DNA from: Rhodoferax sp.
GTDB taxonomy: Bacteria; Pseudomonadota; Gammaproteobacteria; Burkholderiales; Burkholderiaceae_C
DNA: 64,000 bases
Assembly (NCBI GenBank): GCA_024236015.1
Contig: JACKLK010000006.1
Coordinates: 1 to 64,000 of the forward strand
Reading direction: 5' to 3'
Below the pieces are notes generated by a model that saw nothing but the letters and a program-made list of their open reading frames with translations, was not told where the DNA came from and searched no databases. The position numbers and the translations under genes are program-made. Positions 1-6,480 of the stretch are shown here, in pieces (the stretch's first letter is position 1; each line of letters begins with the position of its first letter).

Positions 1-7
1 CATCATC

Positions 8-277
8 ATGAAGCAGATCGGGGAGCTATCCGGGCCCCAAAAGCAAACCTTCTTCGTGACGGTGCGCCAAGGCAAGCAGTACCGCAACCAGGGCAAGAAG
101 GGAAACCTTTCCCAGGACGCGTGGTACTGGCGCTTCGTTGAGTTCGGCACCGTGAAGATGAGTGCGAAGCCGTTCCTGCGCCCGGCGTTCGAGGGCAAGA
201 AGATGGAAGCGGTCGATGCGATCAAGCAGAGATTGGCTGAACGCGTCGAGCGGGCCGCGCAGGAACTCAAGAAGTGA
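8..277 (+). CDS. HK97 gp10-type phage neck/tail completion protein, 5' part probably outside window
   Basis: Structural phage protein that would act in head-tail joining or tail completion. The segment with residues FVEFGTVKMSAKPFLRPAFE is the typical C-terminal signature of the HK97 gp10 family, followed by a charged helix. Family members are usually 120-150 residues; only 89 are seen here and the frame is open to the window edge, so the true start is probably upstream. It overlaps the next gene by 4 bp (GTGA), as in a tail operon. Family call is confident; the exact role is inferred. Confidence 0.7.
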   Translation: MKQIGELSGPQKQTFFVTVRQGKQYRNQGKKGNLSQDAWYWRFVEFGTVKMSAKPFLRPAFEGKKMEAVDAIKQRLAERVERAAQELKK

Positions 278-615
278 TTCAGGAGCAAGTATTCACGGCC
301 CTCTCCGGAGTGGTCGGCGGGCGCGTATTTCCGAACGTCGCGCCAAACAACGTCCAGAAGCCCTACGTCGTCTACATGCGCGTCGCCAGTCAGCCGGAAA
401 ACACCCTGGCCGACGGCATTCCCGTGGAAAACACCCGCATGCAGATTGACTGCTTCGACACGACCTACGCCGCAGTCACGACGCTTGCGGAGAACATCAA
501 GGCGGCGCTGCGCGCGTCCGCGATCACCAGCGTTCTGCTTCTGGAGCAGGACCAGTTCGAACCCGACGCGCAACTGCATCGGGTGATTCTCGATTTTTCT
601 CTTTGGCATTACTAG
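274..615 (+). CDS. DUF3168 phage tail completion protein
   Basis: A 113-residue protein with the length and layout of DUF3168 tail-terminator/completion proteins of siphophages: an N-terminal helix, then a KPYVVYMRV strand and a DxF/CFDTTYAA segment, ending in a short beta strand (ILDFSLWHY). It starts with GTG inside the stop region of the gp10-type gene and is followed 15 bp later by the tail-tube gene, so the order gp10 - DUF3168 - tail protein matches siphophage tail modules. It is part of a prophage fragment that enters the window from the left. Confidence 0.7.
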   Translation: MIQEQVFTALSGVVGGRVFPNVAPNNVQKPYVVYMRVASQPENTLADGIPVENTRMQIDCFDTTYAAVTTLAENIKAALRASAITSVLLLEQDQFEPDAQLHRVILDFSLWHY

Positions 616-630
616 AAAGGAGCCAACGTC

Positions 631-910
631 ATGGCAAGCACCGCAATTTCTGCTCAGGGCAGCACCGTCAGCATCGGCACGACCACTGGCTCTGCCATCA
701 ACATCACCGCTGTCGCGCTGACCAATCCCTGCCGCGTCACGCTGGCATCGGTCACCGGCTTGAACAAGGGCGACGTCCTGACCATCGCGGGTGTTGTCGG
801 CACTACGCAGTTGAACGGCAACAACTACGTCATCCAGTACATCGAGCCGACCACCAAGATCGTCACGCTCGCGGCGCTGGACGCGACCGGCACTCCGCAG
901 GCGGCCCGCA
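631..910 (+). pseudogene. Phage tail tube-like protein, truncated at a junction
   Basis: The reading frame starts after a good ribosome site (GAAAGGAG, 614-621). It codes for about 90 residues rich in Thr, Ala, Val and Gly (MASTAISAQGSTVSIGTTTG...), as in the N-terminus of phage tail tube/major tail proteins. Around 900-915 phage-like coding stops and the frame runs, without homology, through a terminator that belongs to the opposite-strand gene beyond; its stop at 1077 is therefore accidental. Tail tube proteins normally exceed 130 residues, so this is a 3'-truncated copy left by deletion or recombination. The precise breakpoint cannot be fixed by eye. Confidence 0.6.
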
Positions 911-918
911 CCTGCCCG

Positions 919-953
919 AAAACAAAACGCCCGCTCCCTTGCGGGAACGGGCG
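919..953 (-). terminator. Rho-independent terminator of the ThDP enzyme gene
   Basis: Read on the minus strand, a perfect GC-rich stem (GCCCGTTCCC / GGGAGCGGGC) with a GCAA tetraloop is followed by TTTTGTTTT. It lies about 50 nt beyond the stop codon of the minus-strand ThDP enzyme gene and marks where ordinary chromosome replaces the phage sequence. Confidence 0.85.
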
Positions 954-1003
954 CCTTGTCGCGGAGCAGCAGCGCGGCTCGCGCCGCGCCATGCCGCAGA
1001 CGA

Positions 1004-2656
1004 TTACTCGTCCTTGCCGTAATGCAGCCGGCGGTAGGGGATGCTCATCACCGTGCGCGAGATGCGGCAGTCGATGACCATCGGGCCGGGGTTGGCGATC
1101 CACTCGTTGGCCGCGGCGCGCAGCTCGTCGAGGCTGCGGACCATGGCGCCTTTGCCACCCATCGCCACGGAGACCTTGCCCAGGTCCGGGCAGGAGATCA
1201 CCGAGGTGTTGACGTCCATGTTCTTGACGTCGAGCTTGTAGTACTCGGCGCCCAGGGCCTCGTTGTTCATCACCACCACGAGCAGGGGCATCTTGTAGCG
1301 GACCGCGGTCTCCCACTCGGAGAGGTGCATCATGAAGCTCGCGTCGCCATCGAGCAGCATGGCCGGCTTGTGGCCGATGGCGACCATGGCACCCATCGCG
1401 GCGGGCAGCATCTGGCCAATACAGCCGAAGAAGTGGCCCGACTGCGCCAGCGGCCGCACCTTCATCATGAGCATGTTGGAAATGCCCGAGGCCATGCCGC
1501 TGCCGGAGAACATGCCCACGGTGGTGGGCATGATGTCGTCGAGCATCATCACGGCCTTGCGCGGGTCCACGGTGCCCGGGTCGATGGGGAACTCGGCCGG
1601 GTCCTCGGCGCGCTTGGCGAGCTTCTCCTTCACGCCGGGCACACGGTAACCGGTGCCCTTGAAGTTGCGCTCGGCCAGGGCCTTCTCCAGGGCCTCGACG
1701 CCGATCTTCGCGTCGGAGTGCACGTAGAGATCCGCGGTGCGCACGCCGAACATGAGCACCTGCAGCTTGGTGTCGAACTGGATGAACTTGGCGTTGGGGT
1801 ACAGGTAGCCGTTCTCCAGGGTGTAGCGGTTCAGGCTCGCGCCCACGCCGATCACCAGGTCCGCGTCATGGAAGAGCTGCATGGAGGCCTTGTGCGCGTA
1901 GTTGCCGGAGATGCCGGCGTAGTACTCGCACTGGTCGCCCATGTAGGTGCGCGCCAGGAGCGACGTGGCCATCAGCGCGCCGATACGGTCGCCCAGCTTC
2001 AGGGCGGCCTGGCCGGCGTTGGACCACTGGGCGCCGCGGCCCATGATAATCACGGGCTTCTTGGCCGAGGCGATCATGTCGGCGGCGCGCTTGATCATCT
2101 CCGGATCGGGATGGACGATGCCGGGGCGCATCATGGTGGCCGAAGGCACGTAGGGATCGTCGTCCTCCCACTGCTCCTGCTGCAGGTCCATCGGGACGGA
2201 GAGCAGCACCGGCCGGCTCTCGGTCTTGGCGATGTAGAAGGCCTTGCGCACGGCCTCATCGGCCTGGTCGGCGGCGCCCATGCGCACGAAGGCGGCTTCG
2301 CAGCCATGCGCGAAGGCGGACTGGTCCAGGCGCTGGGAGTACTCGGGGTCGCCCACCGGGTATTCGCCGCAGAAGGCCACCAGCGGCGACTCGGCGCGCG
2401 CGGCGGTCACGAAGGCGGTGGCCAGCTGGGAAGTGCCCGGGCCGCAGGTCGCGGTGGCCACGCCGACGCGGCGCGAGGTGCGGGCGTAGCCGTCGGCCAT
2501 GCCGAGGCCGGCGCCTTCGTGGCGCACTTCGTGCACCTTGATGCCCAGCTTGTGCATCTCGTGCAGCCAGAACATGTTGCCATCGCCCATCATGCCGAAC
2601 GTGGCATCGACGCCCTCGGCCTTGAATGCATGAGCCAGTCGCTGGAATACCTTCAT
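1004..2656 (-). CDS. Thiamine diphosphate-dependent enzyme (acetolactate synthase/benzoylformate decarboxylase superfamily)
   Basis: A 550-residue three-domain ThDP enzyme. Domain 1 carries the cofactor-activating glutamate (E47 in RHEGAGLGMADGYAR); domain 2 is the central Rossmann-like region; domain 3 has the Mg-ThDP motif, starting DGDASFMMHLSEWE and ending VVVMNN about 30 residues later. Such enzymes decarboxylate 2-oxo acids or oxalyl-CoA, or ligate aldehydes. The substrate cannot be told from sequence, and no acetolactate-synthase small subunit is nearby. A ribosome site (GGAGG) lies just before the ATG. The next gene upstream on this strand is a CoxG-like protein about 95 bp away, so both may form one catabolic transcript ending at the terminator at 919-953. 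Confidence 0.8.
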   Translation of the reverse strand: MKVFQRLAHAFKAEGVDATFGMMGDGNMFWLHEMHKLGIKVHEVRHEGAGLGMADGYARTSRRVGVATATCGPGTSQLATAFVTAARAESPLVAFCGEYPVGDPEYSQRLDQSAFAHGCEAAFVRMGAADQADEAVRKAFYIAKTESRPVLLSVPMDLQQEQWEDDDPYVPSATMMRPGIVHPDPEMIKRAADMIASAKKPVIIMGRGAQWSNAGQAALKLGDRIGALMATSLLARTYMGDQCEYYAGISGNYAHKASMQLFHDADLVIGVGASLNRYTLENGYLYPNAKFIQFDTKLQVLMFGVRTADLYVHSDAKIGVEALEKALAERNFKGTGYRVPGVKEKLAKRAEDPAEFPIDPGTVDPRKAVMMLDDIMPTTVGMFSGSGMASGISNMLMMKVRPLAQSGHFFGCIGQMLPAAMGAMVAIGHKPAMLLDGDASFMMHLSEWETAVRYKMPLLVVVMNNEALGAEYYKLDVKNMDVNTSVISCPDLGKVSVAMGGKGAMVRSLDELRAAANEWIANPGPMVIDCRISRTVMSIPYRRLHYGKDE

Positions 2657-2750
2657 AACCCCTCCTTCAAGAGTTCAATCATGGGATGGTGCATCTGAAA
2701 ACGGTTGCTGCGGTGCTGCGGGTGTTGCAATTCCTGCGTTGCCGGGCCGG

Positions 2751-3227
2751 CTAGTCGGCGTCCTTGTCCATCGGCGTGCCGGCGAGCCTGGCGCCCAGGC
2801 GCTTGGCGAAATCGGCATTCATGCGTTTGACCACCAGCGAGGCGCCCGATTCCACGATGGAGGCCAGGCGCCCGCCCACTTCGGTCTTGGCCTCGATGAG
2901 CACCGAGGTGCCCGGCGCATCGGTGCGCGGCACCACGCGGAAGTTCATGTCGGCCTTGATGCGCGTGCCGCCCTGGTTGTCCTTGCCGCGCGAACTCACC
3001 TTGCCCGACAGCGTGGCCGGGTCCAGATCGAGCTTGAAACGCGCCTTGAAGGTGACCCGCGCCGGACCGAAGGCCACCAGCAGCCCCGCGTCGTACCAGC
3101 CTTCCTCGTCCTTCTCGCCCAGCGATGCGCCCTTGACGCATTCGACCACGGCATGGGGATCGGACAGGACCGCCCACACCGCCTCCGGCGTGGAATCCAC
3201 GTCCACGCGCTCGTTCACTTCGATCAT
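2751..3227 (-). CDS. CoxG-like SRPBCC-fold protein
   Basis: A 158-residue START/SRPBCC-fold protein (MIEVNERVDVDSTPEAVWAV at the N-terminus; PxxVWxxLsDP is typical), closest to the carbon-monoxide-dehydrogenase subunit G (CoxG) family. Relatives bind hydrophobic ligands or help anchor or mature molybdenum hydroxylases. No cox large, medium or small subunits are in the window, so a CO-dehydrogenase role is not supported; here it more likely handles a substrate of the neighbouring ThDP enzyme. The start was set at the ATG beginning the conserved fold; a frame extension of 17 residues upstream has no family support. Confidence 0.7.
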   Translation of the reverse strand: MIEVNERVDVDSTPEAVWAVLSDPHAVVECVKGASLGEKDEEGWYDAGLLVAFGPARVTFKARFKLDLDPATLSGKVSSRGKDNQGGTRIKADMNFRVVPRTDAPGTSVLIEAKTEVGGRLASIVESGASLVVKRMNADFAKRLGARLAGTPMDKDAD

Positions 3228-3647
3228 TGCAATGCCACTCCACTCAGGGCGCTGCGGAAGGCCCGGACGCACGCGCATGCGCAGGACGCAGACAGGCGCG
3301 GACGAACGATCATCGGGTCTCCTTCAGCAGGGGGGATGGGCGGTTGTCCGAACAATCGCGAAACCGGGACCGGACCGCCTTCGATATCTTCAATCCGCAT
3401 TGTGCCCCAAATCCGCGGCCCGGAGTCAAGCCAGGCGGGCTGGGGACGCCTCCCCACAGGGAGGCGCGGCAACACGGTTGCATTGTGCGCAACCCCCGGC
3501 GCTGCGACGCCCCGCGCCCGGCGCGGCCTGCGTATCATTCACCCTTTCCGGCACAGCAGCAATGGTGCGCCGCGGCTCGATCGCCGGGCGTGCGACATCC
3601 GGTGTCCGCAGCCAGACGGGCCCCGCACAAGGACAGAGGAGCAAGGC
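3228..3647. promoter_or_regulatory. Divergent intergenic region between CoxG-like and enoyl-CoA hydratase genes
   Basis: No gene is supported in these 420 bp. It holds a perfect hairpin at 3448-3465 (GCCTCCC-CACA-GGGAGGC), a dyad GTTGC-N7-GCAAC at 3477-3493 that could be an operator, and a TATCAT -10-like hexamer at 3533-3538 facing the hydratase gene. The ribosome site AGGAG lies just before the hydratase ATG. All regulatory readings are inference. Confidence 0.4.
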
Positions 3648-4454
3648 ATGGCCGTCGTCGAAGTCGAACGCAGCAACGGCATCATGGTGGTGAGGATGAA
3701 CCGCCCCGAGCGCATGAACGCCCTCAACCAGGAAGTGCGCGAGGCCATGGCCGAGGCGTGGAACGAATTCCACACCAGTCGCGAACTGGAGGTGGGCATC
3801 ATCACCGGCACGGGCCGCGCCTTCTGCGCGGGCGAGGACCTGAAGGAAACCGTGGCGCGCGGGACGGTGGAGCGCCAGCCCACCCGCCTGCCCGACCTGT
3901 ATCGCCTGGGCAAGCTCGACAAGCCGGTGATCGCCGCGGTGAACGGCCTGGCCTATGGCGGCGGCTTCATGATGACCGAGGCGGCCGACCTGCGCATCGC
4001 GGTGCGCGAGGCGGTATTCGAGTCCTCGGAAGCCAAGCGCTGGCTGCTCGGGGGCTACAACCACGGGGTGAAGAACGCCCTGCCCCACGCCATCGCCACG
4101 GAGATGGCCTTTGCCTTCCGCTTCACGGCCGAACGGCTGTACGAGGCAGGCTTCCTCAACCGCATCGTGGAACCGGCCGCGCTGATGCCCACTGCCATGG
4201 ACATGGCGCGCCACCTGCTCAGCCTGCCGCCCGCCTCGCGCGTGAACACCACCGTGATGATGCGCGCCATGCGCCCGCAGGTGGGGGCCGAATTCGAGCG
4301 CCTCGCGGCGCGCCTGCACGAGCACGGCGCCACCTCCGACCGGCTGGAGTCGCGCCGCGCCTTTGCCGAGAAGCGCGCCCCCGAGTGGAAGGGCTGGAAC
4401 GATCCGGAAGACCGCTTTCGCACCCCGAAGCTGGACGACGGGAAGAATGGCTGA
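3648..4454 (+). CDS. Enoyl-CoA hydratase/isomerase family protein
   Basis: A 268-residue crotonase-fold protein. It has the two oxyanion-hole segments of the family, GRAFCAGEDLKE (about residues 58-69) and VNGLAYGGGFMMTEAADLRI (about 98-117). Crotonases hydrate, isomerise or cleave acyl-CoA esters; the family's usual catalytic glutamates are not placed with confidence here, so the reaction is open. The ATG follows AGGAG by 6 nt; the open frame extends far upstream but has no family resemblance there. Together with the ThDP enzyme and the MFS permease that follows, it fits degradation of an organic acid through CoA intermediates. Confidence 0.8.
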   Translation: MAVVEVERSNGIMVVRMNRPERMNALNQEVREAMAEAWNEFHTSRELEVGIITGTGRAFCAGEDLKETVARGTVERQPTRLPDLYRLGKLDKPVIAAVNGLAYGGGFMMTEAADLRIAVREAVFESSEAKRWLLGGYNHGVKNALPHAIATEMAFAFRFTAERLYEAGFLNRIVEPAALMPTAMDMARHLLSLPPASRVNTTVMMRAMRPQVGAEFERLAARLHEHGATSDRLESRRAFAEKRAPEWKGWNDPEDRFRTPKLDDGKNG

Positions 4455-4682
4455 GGTCCGGATTGTGATCAAGTAACGGCGCCATTCAGCTATGGCATTA
4501 GATCCATAGGCTGATTGTTATCAGGGCCTGAACGCACGCGGGCCGCCATGGCCGCCCCGCATGCGATAATCCGCTGCACTGCAGCAGGGTCGCTGCGAGG
4601 CCCGACTGGCGCACTGCATGGCGCCCGCGGCAGGCACAGCTCCCCCAACTCCCGGCCACCGGCCCACAACGCGCGCGTCTCC

Positions 4683-5831
4683 ATGTCCGTCCACTTCCCC
4701 TACCTGCTCGCGCTGTTCACCATCATCAGCGTGCGCGGGGGACGGGTGCTGCTGGCCCTGTTCGCCATCCGCCTGGAGGCGCCGGACTTCCTGGTGGGTC
4801 TCCTGGCGGGCACCTTCTCGCTGGCGCCCATGCTGATGGCCTACCAGATCGGCAAGCTGAGCGACCGCTACGGCACGCGCTGGCCGCTCACCGTCGGCAT
4901 CGTGGGCAGCATGGCGGGCATCCTCGTGCCGGCACTCTCGCCCACCCTGCCCGCCCTCTTTGTCGCGGCACTGCTGAACGGGGTGGCCTTTGCCTTCTTC
5001 AACGTGTCGCTGCAGAACACCGTGGGCCTGCTCTCCACGCCCGACACGCGGGTGCGCAACTTCGCGCACTTCACCCTGGTCGTTTCCGTGGCGCAGTTCG
5101 TGGCGCCGGTCATCGTGGGCTTCGGCGTGGACCATGCCGGGCCGCGCCTCAGCTGCGCCCTGGTGGCCGCCTTTGCCGCCATCCCGGTGGTCATGCTGGC
5201 GCTGCGCGGCGGCGGACTGCCCGCGGGTACCGGCAAGCCGGCGGCCAAGGGGGGCAACATGCTGGAGCTGCTCAAGGATCCCGCCGCCCAGCGCCTGCTC
5301 ATGATCGGCAGCCTGATGATGACGGGCTACGATCTGTTCTTCTACTACCTGCCGATCTATACCCACGCGCTCGGGCTCAGCGCCTCGGTGACCGGCATCA
5401 TCCTGGGCATCTTCTCCGGCGCGGGCCTGCTGGTGCGCCTCGCGCTGCCGCACCTCATCGCGCGCCTGGGCAACGAGGGGGTGCTCGCCGCCTCATTCCT
5501 CGCCTCGGCGGCCTGCTACCTGCTGTTCCCGCTGGTGCACCAGGCCTGGCTGCTCTGCGTACTCGCCTTCGCCTGCGGCCTGGTGATGAGCGTGGGCCAG
5601 CCCATCACCATGGCGCTTTCCTTCAGCAATGCCTCCGACGGGCGCTCGGGCGCGGCCATGGGCCTGCGCCAGACGGTGAACCACTTCACCCGGGTGAGCG
5701 GGCCACTGCTCTTTGGCAGCATCGGCTCGCTGCTGGGGCCCTTCGGGGTGTTCTGGATCAATGCGGCGATGCTGGCCGCGGGGGCGAGCCTGTCGAAGAA
5801 GGGGAAACTGGGGGATCCTGCGGCACACTGA
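4683..5831 (+). CDS. MFS transporter
   Basis: A 382-residue integral membrane protein with about 12 hydrophobic segments. The MFS loop signature after TM2 is present as GKLSDRYGTRWPL. It is slightly short for the family but intact. It probably imports or exports a small organic compound linked to the adjacent catabolic genes; substrate unknown. The start chosen is the ATG at MSVHFPYLLALF, just before TM1; a frame extension of 56 residues upstream is Pro/Arg-rich and unlike the family. A GATAAT hexamer at 4565-4570 could be its -10 box. Confidence 0.8.
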   Translation: MSVHFPYLLALFTIISVRGGRVLLALFAIRLEAPDFLVGLLAGTFSLAPMLMAYQIGKLSDRYGTRWPLTVGIVGSMAGILVPALSPTLPALFVAALLNGVAFAFFNVSLQNTVGLLSTPDTRVRNFAHFTLVVSVAQFVAPVIVGFGVDHAGPRLSCALVAAFAAIPVVMLALRGGGLPAGTGKPAAKGGNMLELLKDPAAQRLLMIGSLMMTGYDLFFYYLPIYTHALGLSASVTGIILGIFSGAGLLVRLALPHLIARLGNEGVLAASFLASAACYLLFPLVHQAWLLCVLAFACGLVMSVGQPITMALSFSNASDGRSGAAMGLRQTVNHFTRVSGPLLFGSIGSLLGPFGVFWINAAMLAAGASLSKKGKLGDPAAH

Positions 5832-5864
5832 AGCGCGTGCCCGACAGGATGAAGCATCCACAAA

Positions 5865-6021
5865 TTCGTCCCGAGTTCGTCGAGGGACATCCAGCTCAGG
5901 CATGTTGAAGGTGGCTCGACAAGCTCGGCACGAACGGTGCGCGAGCAAGTGCTGATCATCCCAAGCCGGGAAAGAACGATGCGATGCAACGAAACCGTTC
6001 GTCCCGAGCTTGTCGAGGGAC
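5865..6021. repeat. REP-like palindromic repeats (three copies)
   Basis: Three copies of a 23-25 bp unit of the type TTCGTCCCGAGCTTGTCGAGG lie in the gap after the MFS gene: 5865-5888 (+), 5913-5935 (inverted, GGCTCGACAAGCTCGG...) and 5997-6021 (+). Each unit is imperfectly self-complementary, and the inverted first and second copies could form a long cruciform. The layout matches dispersed extragenic palindromes (REP/BIME-like). Nothing else is seen between 5832 and 6093. Confidence 0.6.
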
Positions 6022-6093
6022 CGGCTGAAGCAACAATGCCGTTCGCGCCGCACCTGTCGGGGAACCGGCTTGAACGGCGCAAACTCGGCCCGC

Positions 6094-6337
6094 TCAGCCC
6101 TGCGGCGGCAGCAGGTGCACGTGCTCCGGGCTGAAGGTCACCAGCACCGCGGCACCCTTCTCGTATTCGTCCGGGCTCCAGGCGGTGAGCTCCACGCCGT
6201 TCACGTCCACCGCGTATTCCACATGGGCACCCATGTACTGCACGTCGGCGACGGTGCCGTGCAGGGTATTCAGCCCGGCGGTGTCGCCCGGCTGCGCCGC
6301 AGCGCGCACGCCCAGGTTCTCCGAGCGCAGCACCGCC
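6094..6337 (-). pseudogene. ABC transporter ATP-binding protein, C-terminal TOBE fragment
   Basis: Only the last 80 codons remain, read on the minus strand. The strands HGTVADVQYMGAHVEYAVDV and the ending VTFSPEHVHLLPPQG are the TOBE_2 domain that closes spermidine/putrescine-, iron- or sugar-type ABC ATPases (PotA/UgpC class). Walker A, signature and Walker B motifs are missing because IS1071 begins exactly at 6338. The ATPase moiety is not on the other side of the insertion element, so the rest of the gene was lost rather than split. The stub has no start of its own and is non-functional. Confidence 0.8.
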
Positions 6338-6447
6338 GGGGTCTCCTCGTTTTCAGTGCAATAAGTGACGGTACGAAAAGCTAGCACTGGCGCGGAGGTG
6401 GTGTTGGTAGATCGTTGATTTCATTGACTTTCCTGTTCACTTTCAAA
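6338..6447 (+). repeat. IS1071 left terminal inverted repeat
   Basis: Begins GGGGTCTCCTCGTTTTCAGT and matches the right end over about 110 bp with some eight differences. The first 38 bp form the conserved Tn3-family end. Confidence 0.9.
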
Positions 6448-6480
6448 TCTGCGATTCGTGGCGTCAAACCGTGGTCGGTT

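Noticed and set aside
2751..3227. CO dehydrogenase operon
   Set aside because: Only a CoxG-like SRPBCC protein is present; no molybdenum hydroxylase subunits or maturation genes are nearby.
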